A DNA stretch of 64,000 nt from Acestrorhynchus altus (GCA_034509495.1 CM067507.1:19815102-19879101), one strand, 5' to 3'; shown: positions 1 to 13,602, counted from the first letter of the stretch. Notes: a model not told the origin generated them from the letters alone. Program-made: numbers and translations.

Positions 1-3000
1 GGGGATACATTCCTTCACTCTGTGAAGTACAGAAACTTAGAAAGAGAAACATTCTTCTAGTTGATGGCACTTATACACTTATCAAGCACTTCAGTGAGAA
101 CATTATGTTATTGCCGTGAAGGGCTTCTCTTTGCTCTCAAAACAACCTCAGTTCTTGATTGCACAGATTCTTGGTGACTGGGAATGTCAGTGCACAACAC
201 TGTACGCATTGCCATGTTCATGAAACCATTGTAACCTTAAGTTTTTGTAGTTTGACATCCTTTAATTCACCAAAAATCTGACCAGGTTTTGGTCCAATAT
301 TTACTTCACGCATACAATATTCTTTATTATTATTATTATTATTATTCAATAATATTCAATAATTATTAGGAAAAATCCTAACTGTCCTTTTATTATTTGT
401 GTTATTTGTGTATCTATTAATATTTTCAATATTCTGAGTGCTGTATGAGCAAAAAAAGAGAGGAAACAGCCCCTCACTTCTCATTTTCCTCTATAACCCA
501 ATATCTGTGTCAGTGACATCATCAGCCCCATCACCTCTCACTGATCAGTCAGAGTCTGAAACCAGGTGTATGGACACAGCATGTAGATGGACAGAGCAGG
601 AAACATGCATTGAAAGACTCCTTTGGCATTTAAATTGTGATTTAATTCAGTTGAAAATGAGTGAATTTTAGCTCTTTAAGGTGCTGGATTACTCGCTGAT
701 AATTCCTCACATGATGCCATGGTTAGACAGCATGAGCCTTTTAGTTTGTTATGATACTGGTATCATGTCTGTAGGTAAGTGCAGATGTTGAGATGTAAGA
801 TTAAGATGACTTTTTTGTGACGTGATGCATTTTCATGCTGGAAGTAGCCATTAGGATAAAGTTTGGATGTGAATGAATGCACATTGTCAGCAACAATACT
901 CTTCTACTTATAAACCTGGACCCCTGAGGACTTTCAATCCTTTCATTTTTAAATTGTTAATAATTTCCTCCTTTGTGTTTATGTACTGTCCTCTAAAAAA
1001 CATACTACTGTACATGTGGTCATGTGACTCTGCTCCATCCCTTCTGCACTGCACTGCCCAGCAGATCAGTTCCTTCTAACATGTAATGAAACATCTAGGT
1101 TAGCACCCTGTTGCATAAGTCACACTTCATGAATCACCCTTGTCAGTTATCTCCATTTAACTTGTCCTAATCTCCCCCTCATGGCACATATGTTTTTACA
1201 ATTTGTGAGATAAAAGAAATGGCATTTGAAAGTAAAAAAAAAAGCATGTGAAACAAGACGATTGTGTAATATTACACAATACAAATATGATTTGTTTTTT
1301 GCAGTGATATATAGTTCAATCAAAAGATCTTATGCTCCCTCTGCCATAGTGCAGTAACCGTGCCATGCTTAGCATGGAGTGGCAAAGAAAGAGACACTTT
1401 TCTCCTTATGTCATGTATCAGTCCTGTTAATTTCCTGTCTTCCTGTCTTGTCTTCCTTTGGCCTTTCCGGTTGTGTTTGTTTTGGTCCTGTCTCCTCCCT
1501 TGCTCCACCCATTCCCATCTGTGTCTCATTTGTAACCCTGCCCTTTCGTTATCAGTTCCAGGTGTGTCCCTCTATTTTGACATTCTTTTATGTCCCTTTA
1601 TTTTCTTTCAGTCTGTGTTTGTCAGTCCTTTGTTGTTGTTGTTGTTGCTGTCAGGCTGTTTAGTGTGTATATTGGTTTTGTTTAATGATTTGTGTCAGTA
1701 AGTTTCCATGTGTTTGTTTCTTTATGCAAGTTCCATAGTTTATCTGTCTGTTTGTTTTCTAACCTGGTTTTAAGTCCACAGCCCGTGTGAGTCCTCCTGT
1801 CTCTATAGTCTATGTCTTTCCTGTTTACTCACTATTCCTGACACCCTACTACAAGTCAGTGGAGAATCGAATCATTTTGAAAGTTATTTTAAAGTTAAAT
1901 TGCTAAAAACATTACACAAGAACATAGTATTTTTCTAGCTATAGTACAGCTTATTCACCTTATATTATACATTATTGTATGAAAACACTTTAAATCAAGC
2001 ATGTCTAAATGGTACTGTGAGATGAAATATGCTCTGAGTAAACAATGAATATTTGTTTGCTGTAGCCAGGATAGAAAATTGCACATTTATTCATAACATG
2101 GCAAAAAAACGGATGACAAAGTGCTGTGGAAGGTGTTGTGTTTTAAGAGGGGAAGTTGATTAGTATCAGCATGTACTGTATGTTTAGAAATGTACCTTCC
2201 AATATTTCTAATGTGCTTCATGCTGTTTGTCGTAGTGTTAGTGTTATATAAAGGTGGATCTGAGGCAGCATCACTTTATTTCAAACAGAAAATGCCCTTT
2301 GAAAGGGTTTTTCTTTAGGTTTTTTCCAATAACTCTCACTAATGAGCTGCTGCAGTGAAGCATATAACTCTCGCACTCTTCAATTCTGATTGTTATAACC
2401 TTTCATATTTCTTCAGAATTTCAAGATCTCGACAGTGGCATGTGAGTCCTCCCTACATCGAATCTCAATTATAGATTTTAAAATGGAAAATGTAGCACAT
2501 TGGGCAGGGTGATCTTCCTCTAACTCCAGCTCTAACAACAGCTTACCACAATTCAGCACGAAGGACAGATGTATAGAGCTGGAAAGAGCGACTGCACTAG
2601 GCTGTAGTGTACGAAAATATCTAGACACCCCTTCAAAATAATGAGCCATCATAGTTGCCATGTCAAATGCAAAGCACCATCTACAGTGGTTAAAATGTGC
2701 CATAAAATGTCATTAATACCATAAATGCATTTGTTTTTTGTATAACTAATAAATATGTGAGTTGTATACATCTGTTTACAACCCTGTTATTATGTCTCAG
2801 AATAGCCCACTCTGATTTTTATTTATGGAGGGCTCATGAATGAAGATAAGCTCTGCTTTAATTGGCTGGTTTATGCCACTGCGACAAATCACAATAGCCT
2901 CCCATTTCCTCCTAAGCCTAGCCCAGGAGTCAGCAACATGTGACTGCCCTCTCGAAGCTCTGCAGCACATTTTCCTCCCAAACACATTCTGTTAAATTGT

Positions 3001-4200
3001 TTTTTATTTTGGTGCACAAAAAATACATGTCATGTGGGCCGATACAGTAACAGGACTGTACTATCAAGACTCCTTCTTTCGTAGCCTGTTGGTCACAGTC
3101 GAACAGTCTAAATCACCAAAAAGGTCCCATCTCTTGTAACTGCAGCACAGAACCTGTCAGCGGACACAAATTCAATACTTTAATTCAAGTCTATAAAAAA
3201 CAAATTTTAAAATGAACTCTGCTCTGGAGGTTTCATTTTCCATCATGTTTGTGTTGCTGTTTTTCCCCTTTGCGTTGTACATGTGCAGAGTACTGTAGGT
3301 ATCCTAGGGCTGTGAGAATACATTAGTTGCATCATCTAAATCTCTCGAAACATAGATTGCATTTCTCTGCCAAGATACGAAGGCTCCTTCCCTTTGGAAC
3401 AGCCTTTTGTGATGTAGCAGCTGAGAAATGCAGAATACCTCTGCTTCAGTCTAGTGTTTGGGACACAGTTTAAAATTGAAATGACTGACCCCTGGTCCTT
3501 GACCCATGTACAGTAGTGCTGTTCCCCAGCAGTGGTGCTTATTCCAGTCTGACATTCTTCCTACTGTCTCCAGTTTTAAGCCCCGATGTAGCCATAGCAT
3601 TTACCCTCAAAGGCTTTCATTAGTGAGCTGAGTGTATGGAAAATTAGTTTGTTAGATAACAGCTTTGGGACTTTGATTAATTGGGTTTTATTTACCTTGG
3701 AACTGTAATTCAACTCTGCCAAGATAAATGTAAGTTTCTGTTCTAGATTTCTGTTCTGTTCTTTCTGTTCTAAGTTTCTGTTCTTATAAAGCTCCCCAAC
3801 GCTGAGCTGTGGAGCAGTTGATTTGCACTCTTTTGACTGATTGAGCTCCATGAAATATCTCTATGAGGAGCTGGGGTGGTGTTTGTGATACATGTATTTT
3901 TGACCAACATCAGTACCAAATCTCACCACTACAATAAAGTCCTGAAGCAGTCACAGGACCAGGCTCCTTTCTTCCATGTAGAAACTACTTATAAATATCC
4001 TTGGACTCTGAGGTGACAATGAGCAGTGCTTTTTGGTTAAAGTAACTTGCCTTTCTGATGGATTGTTAAATAAAGGCAGCTGATATACGGAGAGTTATCT
4101 TTTAAATAGAAAGAAAGCCTTGGTGTGTTGCACAGCCTTGAGGTAGCCTACATTTAAGACCAGGTTTAAGTGAGCAAAAACTGAGCAATACAGTATAAGT
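1..4200. other. Upstream intergenic DNA, no gene recognised
   Basis: AT-rich sequence with stop codons in all frames and no conserved coding stretch that I recognise. It contains a short (TTA)n run near 331-345 and a C/T-rich, LTR-like stretch (listed separately). The open frames here are short and have low-complexity composition. Confidence 0.6.
1360..1860. repeat. C/T-rich LTR-like repeat remnant
   Basis: A 500-base stretch rich in C and T on the + strand, with repeated tgtttg/cctgtctt motifs and a (TTG)n run near 1631-1645. This composition is typical of degenerate LTRs of fish retrotransposons. No terminal repeats or coding region were found, so the class is uncertain. Confidence 0.3.
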
Positions 4201-4720
4201 AGGGGGACGGTGACCCGTTTTAACTAAATTGAGAGACAGACATATATTCAGAGTCTCTGACATTGATTGCAAACAATCAATTTCTCCTACTCCTCCATGC
4301 AGAATTCATTCAACTGTGATGTTTAAGCGTCCGTTTTGGCTTTCCTTCTCTGCAAGCCCCCTCCGATGCAATAAATATTTCATATGTATTCATGGTTTCT
4401 ATGATGGAGAGTCTCCAGACCCTGCTACAGCAAAACAGCCCCAAACCATCAAAGAAAAGCAAGAAATCAGTGGCAGATTTTGAATTGTTTGAGATCTTTT
4501 TAAAACCCTTCCCAGACTCATAAGCATCTCAAACATTCCTCATGGTCTAATCATTGCAGCTGTTGTGGTGAACCTGGTAATATTTTGAATTGAGATAATC
4601 TTTTTATTGTTGATGTGTAGCACAGCCTTTAGGAAGCCTACGTTTAACACTGGTTTTAATTGAGCAGAAACAGCAAAAGCAGTATAAGAAGGGGAAGGAG
4701 ACCCAGATAAGCCTTTGGGG
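4120..4720. repeat. Imperfect repeat pair and Tc1-like remnant upstream of oprd1
   Basis: Two related segments (about 4120-4210 and 4615-4705) both carry a cacagcctt...cagtataag arrangement about 500 bases apart. Between them, 4340-4475 resembles antisense Tc1-type transposase sequence (ctgctacagcaaaacagccc). A diverged copy of that block recurs inside oprd1 intron 1 at 5640-5855, so related repeats bracket exon 1. Confidence 0.5.
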
Positions 4721-4893
4721 AGGTCCATGAAAGTGTGTTTTTAGTGTTCAACACCCACAGCATCCTGCAGAGGCAAACATCTAGAGGAGGGTTGGGGGAG
4801 AGAGGACTGCTTCTCCTACATCACAGTGTAGGCACACACTCACACCTCACACCAGAACAGAGACTTTAAACCCTGCTCAGAGTATTGATCAGC

Positions 4894-5093
4894 ATGGAGT
4901 TTCCAGCGGTGACTGTCAGTGATGTCGGTGATTACTCGGTGATGCCCTGTAATATGAACTCTGTGGATGAAGCAGTGGGAGACAGGAGCGCTGAGCAGAT
5001 CGCACTGATGACCATCTCCATCACTGCACTGTACTCAGCCATCTGCGCTCTGGGGCTGCTTGGAAACCTGCTCGTTATGTACGGGGTTGTCAG
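4894..5093 (+). CDS. oprd1: oprd1 coding exon 1 (N-terminus and TM1)
   Basis: 200 nt encoding residues 1-66 plus two bases of Arg67. It covers a short extracellular tail and TM1 (about 37-63, ending GNLLVMYGVVR). The donor is cag|gtaagg, phase 2. Without splicing, the frame stops at once at taa (5095-5097). Confidence 0.93.
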
Positions 5094-8000
5094 GTAAGGG
5101 TGAAATGCAGGAACTACCCCCAGCCTTTTCATACACATCAGATTTGCGATACCTCTGAAAGGTGCAGAATAGAATCCTTTATGATTTTGATGTGATTCTG
5201 ATGTGTTATTTTGATGTTTTCTTTTATGTGTTGGTTCCAGTGATGTGGGATGTGGTTGCTAGAATTGAATCCAGCAAAAGGATCTATTGAATGGGCTGTT
5301 TAAGATCATGATGAAATAGAGACCCATAGGCAGGTTTTTAAAGCCCGACATGGCTGTTAATATCAGGGGCTGCCTTTAGAAGACTGTGACATTTACAAGG
5401 GCTTGACTCACCAGACATCAAATGCACCTCCTTCAAAAAAAATTAATTATAAGAACAACGTATTTGAACATATGGACATCTGATCTCCATTTTAACTGTA
5501 CTGAGAGGCAGATGTGATGCAACTAAACACATGAAACTTTAAAAGTCATTTGCAAAATGATATATATAATAGAAATGCAATTTTCTTGTAAGATAAAAGT
5601 TCAGACACCCTATGCCTTTATAGCTTATCTTCTCTCACCTAATGTCAATTAGCTGTTTCCTACCATCTAAAAGTCTCTGACATTGACTGGAAGCAATATT
5701 CTCAGAATTCTCAGAATCGATGTGATCATTTCCTCAAATTCCCAGTAATAAAATAAAGATTTCATACTGTATTCTATGATGGAGACTCTCCCAGCTCTGC
5801 TGCAGCAAAGCTGCTCCAAACCATGCAAGAAAAGCAAGAAAGCAGTGGCTGATGAGGAGGGGTCAACTTTTTCCTCACAAGAAAATTTCTAATAATTATT
5901 GTTTACAGTTTTGTGCTTTTTTTCTAAAAGTGATTTCTTTTTTTAGTTAGATCCCACCCCCAATATTGTTAAAACAAAGATCTAATGTCCTTATGTTTAA
6001 ATATGTTTTAGAAATGTAAAGGATTTCAATGGGTGTCTTCAATTTTAATGTGATAAGTTAAAATGATAAAATGGACCTATGTTAACCCAAAAGTGTTTTT
6101 TCTATTGCATTGTTCAAAGCAGCCTTTATTGTACCTTTATTTTTAAAACATGTCTGGAATTTTCACCTGTAAAGAACAGTAATTTTTTCAAGCCTATTTT
6201 TTCACGGAGACTCAAGACTCCATTCCTTGTAAATAACAATAATGCTCAGTTGTAAGACTACTAAGACTACTAAATGTACTGTTTCATGCAAAATGTGTTG
6301 TTCATGTAGTGCAAATATAATATCAAATATAAAACAACAAGGAGCTTTATACACAGCAGTACACTGTCACTCCAGCCCACTTTGTTTCAGTTAACATGAT
6401 GAACACGTTCCCATTTGCATCTGCAAGGGCACTTGAGGCCTGACCCAATTATCTCTAAGCATGATATACAGCTTTACAACGTGACTATTATTATTTAGTA
6501 GGTGTGGAGTGTTACTCAATGTAAAACAGTCTGTGGAAACCATATTGTGCTTTCTGAGTTACGGTTGTGGCAATTGATTTAACTAAAATTTAATTTTGGC
6601 ATGTTATAAAAACTATCAAGGTAAGAGAGACGATGTATTTTTTTAATCATAATGTAATTTTTTACATTTTATGTAATCATAAAAATACGAAAGAGTTTCT
6701 GAGGAGTTAATGATTAGGGGGATTATTATGATGTATTTGCTAGTTTGCTACACTTCTTGAATTTCAAGGTCATGTTTAAGACTTTAACCTATAAAATGCA
6801 AGTAAATCTGTTCACATTACAGTTACCATTGTGTGTCATGGGACCACAACATTGATCTTTTTTTGCTTTGATAAATTGAACCCAAACTGAAGACAGTCTG
6901 AAAATAATGAAAGTTTATATCAAACTTACAATGCTTTAATAACAGATTTACATTGGGTGCGAATGAAATTGTACTGAAACTAATAAGCAGCAGTTAATGT
7001 TCAGACTGGATGGTAAAAGATAAGATGAGACATAAGATATAGATAAGATAAAACAAGGTAAGATAAGGATTTGTTTTATTAGTCCCGCAGTGGGGAAATT
7101 TACATGATTCCAGTAGCAAAGGCATAGTAAGTACTGAGTACTGACCCTACATTGCTTTATTGCCCAATCCAATTAAAAAGTTTCACTCTGTAATCCAAAA
7201 AAAAAAGTTGTGTACACGTTCAAAAACCTTAAACTATCAAGCTCAAATATTGTATGTTGTATTGTATGAAGGTAAGAATGTGAAAGATCTTTTCTTGCAG
7301 TGCTGTCAATACTTTGTTTTTAAAATTGCTTTCATTTGTCACATGACAGCCTATTAAACTCCAGCTATTTCTCAGTCTTGTTAATTGTCAGCTGTTGACA
7401 GGTTGAGGCTCAGGGATTTCTTCCCAATAATTAAGATGTGAGCATTACAGAATGACACACAGAGGAGAAAGGGTGCCTAATTAATCCAATAAAAGCTTGT
7501 TATTATGAGGGACTGCCTTACAAACAGAACACTGGTGTACTGCTGGTGAATTACTCTAAACAGGCCTGATCTTACAAGCTGTACCCTGTTATTATTATTT
7601 CCTTCAAAAGCCATATATGTTTCCATGCATTTCCTTACATTTTGGCAAAATTAAAATTTTACTTTGTTTCAGGGTGTCAGGCTCCTTTTGGTTTATATGT
7701 CTGACTGAGTTCCTAATTACACCAGAATTGAAAAATTCAATTTGAAGAATAAAAGGATGTATGAATGGTTTACATTCCAAACATTTACTGTTCGTTATTT
7801 TTATTGGCTGACCTTCAGCAGTGTTCATGGGCAAATGGTTAAAATGCAGTAAAAACTATTTTAATTCTTAATTTGGTGGAATATGGACAATATTAAATAA
7901 ACATATGAACTACAGTCAAGTATAATACAATTAACAACCATTGAAAATTAAGTTTATTAACAAAGTTTATAAACTTTTAACTGCTTGCAATAAACATTTT

Positions 8001-9356
8001 TATGAGCTGCACCAAATATTTTTTATGGAGTTCAAGTCAGACGATTGTAATACCCATTCTAGAATATTCTAAGACCTTTTTAAAACCCAGGTCTAGATGA
8101 ACCCATGTTCATTGTTCAATTGCAACTGCAGTTCATTGAAGAAAAAAATGTTTGTTATTATTGGAAATGCACTTTGTTGTCTATCATCATTTGCATTTTT
8201 TCTTGATTTTCTTATTCCAGTAGTCAGAATAATGGAGATCAGATTGCATATTATAATCTTATTATGATATATATGATATGATATATGATATGATAATTGT
8301 GAGTTCTAAAACATTGCCTTGTATTTCAACAGGTACACAAAGATGAACACCGCAACCAACATTTACATCTTTAATTTGGCCCTGGCGGATGCTTTGGCTA
8401 CCAGCACACTGCCATTCCAAAGTGCTAAGTATCTGATGAGCACTTGGCCTTTCGGGGAGCTGTTGTGTAAAGTAGTGATTGCTATTGACTACTACAACAT
8501 GTTCACTAGCATTTTCACTTTGACAATGATGAGTGTTGACCGTTACATTGCTGTGTGCCACCCAGTGAGGGCTCTTGAGTTCCGGACACCTGTTAAAGCA
8601 AAGATCATCAATATTTGCATTTGGATTCTGTCGTCTGCCATTGGTATCCCAATCATGATCATTGCAGTGACCAGAGAGACTGACAAAGGTAAGAAAGCAC
8701 AAACCATATTTTACAAGCCATAAGCAAATGATTTCCTAGCACAGATAGCAAAGGCTTTCTCTTTATTAAATCAGTTTTTCTGTTTAATGGCCAATATTTA
8801 ATCTACAAAACCATCTTTTTCTTTAGGTAAAACTGTCTGCATGCTGAAATTCCCAGATCCGGACTGGTATTATGATACTGTGACAAAAATGTGTGTATTC
8901 ATCTTTGCGTTTGTGGTGCCAGTTTTGGTCATCACCATCTGCTATGGACTTATGATACTACGGCTGAAAAGTGTGCGTCTGCTCTCTGGGTCCAAAGAGA
9001 AGGACAGGAACCTACGCCGCATCACTCGCATGGTACTGGTGGTGGTGGCGGCCTTCATAATCTGCTGGACACCTATCCATATCTTCATTATTGTCAAGAC
9101 CTTGGTGCATATTGACCAGAAGAACCCACTTGTAATCATCAGCTGGCACTTTTGTATTGCTCTGGGCTACATGAACAGCAGCCTAAACCCAGTGCTGTAT
9201 GCCTTCCTGGATGAGAATTTTAAGAGGTGTTTCAGAGAATTTTGCCCACCTCTTCGCTCTTGCACTGAGCAGAAGAGCTTTTCCCAAGCTCGCAACACAA
9301 CCCAAGAGCCCATCTCAGTATGTGGCCCATCAGAGTCAGTGAAGCAGCCAAGTTGA
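4894..9356 (+). CDS. oprd1: Delta-type opioid receptor (gene span, 3 coding exons)
   Basis: Class A seven-helix receptor for enkephalin-type peptides; the family couples to Gi/Go at the plasma membrane. Joining 4894-5093, 8333-8688 and 8827-9356 gives 1086 nt, or 361 aa (human delta is 372). Visible marks are Asp86 (2.50), Cys112 (3.25), Asp119 (3.32, the amine-binding Asp), DRY at 136-138, CWTP in TM6 and NPVLY in TM7, then a DENFKRCF helix 8. The LTMMSVDRY stretch and an ECL2 reading CMLKFPDPDWYYDTVTK favour delta over mu and kappa. The start is ATG 4894 because it opens directly into the family N-terminus; an in-frame TTG lies 9 bases upstream. Intron positions after TM1 and after TM4 match the opioid receptor family. 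The N-terminus has no N-X-S/T sequon. I cannot tell which teleost duplicate this is. Confidence 0.95.
5094..8332 (+). other. oprd1: oprd1 intron 1
   Basis: 3.2-kb intron from gtaagg to ttcaacag. It carries a diverged copy of the repeat seen upstream of exon 1 (5640-5855), an antisense retroposon tail (7014-7105) and a TA/GATA-rich run at 8265-8296 just before the acceptor. I see no additional exon. Confidence 0.85.
7014..7105 (-). repeat. Antisense retroposon 3' tail
   Basis: A (AGATAA)n-like run leads into ttattagtcccgcagtgggg, the reverse of a very common fish retroposon tail that ends in a short tandem repeat. Only the tail is present. A shorter relative may lie at about 35780-35815. Confidence 0.5.
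8333..8688 (+). CDS. oprd1: oprd1 coding exon 2 (TM2-TM4)
   Basis: 356 nt. The acceptor ttcaacag precedes g|TAC, which completes Arg67. It encodes TM2 to TM4, including NLALADALATSTLPFQSAKY, the 3.32 Asp, and the DRYIAVCHP junction of TM3 and ICL2. The donor is aaag|gtaaga, phase 1. It is very similar to mammalian delta receptor over its whole length. Confidence 0.95.
8827..9356 (+). CDS. oprd1: oprd1 coding exon 3 (ECL2 to C-terminus)
   Basis: 530 nt after acceptor ctttag. It encodes ECL2, TM5, ICL3 (RLLSGSKEKDRNLRRITR, highly conserved), TM6, TM7 and a tail of about 50 residues ending at TGA 9354-9356. The tail contains Ser/Thr-rich stretches (SFSQARNTTQEP) suited to receptor kinases, as in the family. 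ECL3 reads KNPLVIISWHF. Confidence 0.95.
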
Positions 9357-9775
9357 CTAGACCTGGACAAGGTCCCACCTAAAAGGCTGAGGAGGACCCA
9401 GCAGGACCTGCAGTCTGAAGGCACTCAAATCTCTACCACAGAGTTCTGAGAAGTGTAGAACTTCAATTACAGACAGTTATTAATGGCTGTGAACTTGGAA
9501 TGTGGATCTTTGCATTTTTAATGAAATCTTCAGTATATTTTAGATGTAAGAATTGAACATTGCATTGACTGTTGCTTATAGCCAAAAACAGATGACCTTC
9601 AGACCTACTGAAAAGAGAAATTAATACCAGAATCTTTTTAGAGATAATCTAGCTGTGAAAATGAAATGGACTTCACTAAATGTTTGGAAGATTTGTTATG
9701 ACCTTAACCCTCCTGTTGTGTTCATTTCATGTTAACCATTATAACTGAATAAATCCTTAATGATACACATAGTAG
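9357..9775 (+). other. oprd1: oprd1 3' UTR with first poly(A) signal
   Basis: After the stop codon the first AATAAA on the + strand is at 9748-9753. Further AATAAA sites at 10178-10183 and beyond could give longer UTRs. The true cleavage site cannot be seen from sequence. Confidence 0.45.
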
Positions 9776-10671
9776 CACCTAATGTTGCTGTTGATCTTTA
9801 ATTAACTTGAGTGAATTCCATTGGAATTTTATTTTGATAGTTGCAGAAAAAAAAAACTAAACAAAAAAAACATATTTTGTTTTGTCAGCAAAAAAGAACA
9901 CAAGCCCAACCATACATTTAAAAATAATGTTCAAAATTTAATTACATTGAAGAACTTCAGAAACAAGTAGATATGTGCATTCGCTGAGGAATAAATTGTC
10001 TCTTCCAAGCAGTGGAGTTTGATATGGAGTTGCTTAGTGGCTGCTAGGCAGTTCTTCTGGCGTTCCAGTGTGTCTGGTGGTTGCTTAGATGTTTCTTAGT
10101 AGTTGCTTTGGTACCTCATGTTGCTACTGTATTCATGACACCTGCACTAATTTTGCACCCCATTCACTTCTATGTGGAATAAAGAATAGAATTTTCCTCT
10201 CCTCTTAAAGAACTCATGCTTCCAGCCTGGAATCACCACCTGCTATACACACATGTATGTGAGGGTGATAAAGGACAAGTGTCTGATCAATGAACATGTC
10301 CCTGCTTACACTTATTATATATAATTTAAAAATTCCTTTATATTTTATTATACATTATATACTAATTTTAAGGTCACCTCAATTTCGATTGACCATTTCT
10401 ATTGTCATTTTTGAGTAGGAACATAAAGAGCGAGCAAAAGTTCAATAAAATAGTTTCATGAAAATGTTTGGACAAAGTCATGGAGGTTCAGGATAATCAG
10501 ACTAAACTAACTTCAGAGAGAAAAAAAACTGTCTGTTATTAAATCAAATCAAATCAAGTCAAATCTGATCAGAACACAGTGGGAGGGTTACTCGACCTGC
10601 GGGAAATTGTGGAAAAAGGCACTCTGTACTTCCATATATAATATAAATTTATAATTTAAAACAGAAATGGG

Positions 10672-10853
10672 AATATATATATATATATATATATGAGAGA
10701 ACTTTTCTTTTAGAGTTAAATATTGACTTTTTCTGGTAATACATGTACAATGGACATGGTTAATTTAAAATAACATATTATAAGACTTTCTTACTACAGC
10801 AACTCCACACTACACACACACTCACACTCACACACACACACACACACACACAC
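10672..10853. repeat. (TA)n and (CA)n microsatellites
   Basis: Pure (TA)n at about 10672-10694 and an interrupted (CA)n at about 10812-10853. Confidence 0.9.
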
Positions 10854-10977
10854 AGAAAAAAAATCAACACTTAAAAAAACAACAGTATTTGTAATATTAC
10901 TCCCAATTTTGCACATTTCCCTTTTACCTAATTTCCTTCATGCAAGACTTCTTAAGCAAGAATAAATTTTATATATT

Positions 10978-11332
10978 ACTGCGTCTCAAAAATTTGAATA
11001 TTGTTAAACAGCTCATTTGTGATCAGAATTTCATTTAAAAAGGTAAACTGTAATATTTTATATTCAGTACACATAAAGTTACATTTCAAACCTTTTCTTT
11101 TGCTGTTGATCAAAACTTGCATATAGCTAATGAAAACAAGAAAACCAAACATTAGAACATTTTAATTCAATTTTGATTAATATGAATTTGAATATTATTA
11201 ATTACCATATCAAAAATGACCATATACTAATTACCATATACCATATTTGAAACCAATAAGCTTGAAATATATCACTTTAAATGTAATGGAAACCTTTTTC
11301 AAAGTATTCTACTTTTTGAGATGCTCTAGTAT
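10978..11332. mobile_element. Non-autonomous element with terminal inverted repeats
   Basis: The left end starts gcgtctcaaaaatttgaata. The right end, read on the - strand, starts gagcatctcaaaaagtagaa. The two are imperfect inverted repeats about 350 bases apart. The interior is AT-rich and non-coding. It resembles a widespread fish MITE family beginning (a)gcatctcaaaaa; the superfamily was not determined. Confidence 0.5.
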
Positions 11333-13552
11333 ATCATAAATACAAACCTCCAGTCATACAGTGACATTAAAATTTATTTCAGCAAAAACATTTCCTGAAT
11401 TCCACTGATATATTTATGTTACATCAATTACAGTGGAACCAGTCGACCTAATGAGCAATGCATATTTAGATAATGGCCGTTTAGAGCTGTTCAAAACTCA
11501 GTTTAAAAATGATAAATGCCATGCATTGCATGCTTTTTCACACAAAAAAAATCATTTTAAGCTTGATTTAAGCAGCCTTATTGGCTATGTTCATATTTTA
11601 GAGTGAAGAGCAGCAAACAGCACATTGAAGGGGGACCATTATAGAAGTAAGGTGTTCATGCACTTGTGCAATGAGTAGAAACAGTTACACGTACAAATTA
11701 TTAGACAGCTTTCCATGCAAGTAGTCATTATCTTCTGATTGACAGTGAATACCACAGTTTAACTGCAACAAATGAAATGAAGCAAAGAGTGAAGGTGGGT
11801 CACACATTGTTGTTTTAGCTCCTTGTCTCAAAGATTGGTGATTATTGATGATGCCAAGCATTTTATTTATTTTGTATATGTACTATTGCATCTCCAAAAA
11901 ATGTTTTCATGAAAAGGTTCATATTCTTGCTAAATATGCACACATAAGGTGACATATTTCATGCTTTTGTTTTTTTGCTGTTTGTTTTGCCCCTGAAAAT
12001 CAGATATCCAGTTTCTCAAATTATTACAATATTTAATTTTGAGTTTTAATAAATTCCTAATCAGACATGATCAGAATTAAAACAAAGCTGAACTTTAAAT
12101 GTAATGAATATATCATAAATAATAGTTAATCTTTTTGAATTCACGTATGATCTTCTATATTCAATTTTGATATTACAATTTTCTACATTTGGAATTGCAG
12201 TACTATACATCCCTTTGGATTTGTAAATAACAGTATATAGAGAATCGGTATAACTTAGTTAATAGTTACTTCAATTTCACTAGAACGTTTGTGAACTCTT
12301 CTGTTTTTGTATTTCTGCTTAAATTTGACCTGAAATGTGATGTTTTATATCAGTTTCGGTGATACCAGCTTGAGCAGCAGATTGGAAGGTTACCTTATGA
12401 GGCTCTATTTTGGCTGCATCTGTCCACATACTGTTCTTCAAATAGTGTGTAAAATCATACCATACAGGCCCGTTCTTGCTTAGTGTTTAGTCTGTTAGTA
12501 GACCCATGAAGAGTCTTTGTAGAGTTCTGTAGATCCTTTGATGTTACCTTGGGTTTCTTTGTAATATTAGTTGCAGATCCTTTGGAGTGAGTTTGACTGG
12601 ATGAAAATTCCTTGAGTGATGCTGAATCTTCCTAACTGTGGCAACTCTTTACAAATTGTTTCATAACCTTTACCAACCTGTAATTTTTCTGAAGTCTTCA
12701 GGAATCTACGGTTTACAATCGAATTAAACACTTCTATAAACCTGTACGGTCTTTTGAAGATCCCAGTTATTTAATGTTGGATATTTCTGCTCAGTAAACA
12801 TAAATGTAATGAATATAATGTTTACATTCATAGCATTTAGCTGTTTTGTTTTGTTTTGTTTTTTTACCAACAATGGAGAGAAACATGCAGTGCATGTATT
12901 TATCTTTTTAACAGTGTTGTCCATTTTTGATATAATTTAGAGCAGTCTTTCAGCAAATGACACTGAAAAAGTGCCCATGAGGCAGCTTATTTATTTTTTC
13001 CATTCCATTTATATACTGATACAGTTAATTTGCTGCCATAGAAACGTACTGTGAACTTCACATCAAACAAAAATGTTCTTTTATTTCAGCACTTTGGTAT
13101 TTCTGTGTATTTCATTTATCTTTAATACATTTATATACAATATAAAATATGTATACAATGTATATTGATGTGCTGCTTTTTGGTCACATGCTTTTTATTT
13201 ATTTGTCTCGTTTGTGACACTAAATTAGCCCAGTATGTTTCTTCTTGCAAATATAAGCTTTCTTTCTGCATCTGTGAAAATCAAAGCTACAAGCTTTGAA
13301 AAGGGTTTTGAAATTCATATAAACTTTGACATTTATTTTATATTTGTCTAATATTGAACATGTGTATAATTTTTGCAATGGAAAATATGGTTGTTGTAAT
13401 TAGCTGTTTTGTTCTGAGTGTGTACTGGTTCAAAGATAAAATGTCTCTACATTGTGAGAATAAACCTCAAAATAATCAATGAATTGGAAATTACTCTTGA
13501 GTAGTTCTGCTGACATTTGGGAAATTTCAGAGAAAGTAATACAGTTGAAGGC

Positions 13553-13556
<4 letters not shown>

Positions 13557-13602
<46 letters not shown>

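Noticed and set aside
1360..1701. 113-residue + strand frame rich in Leu, Phe, Cys and Ser
   Set aside because: The composition follows from C/T-rich low-complexity sequence; it looks like a decayed repeat rather than a membrane protein.
8262..8702. 146-residue - strand frame
   Set aside because: It is antisense to oprd1 exon 2 and exists only because that exon is highly constrained.
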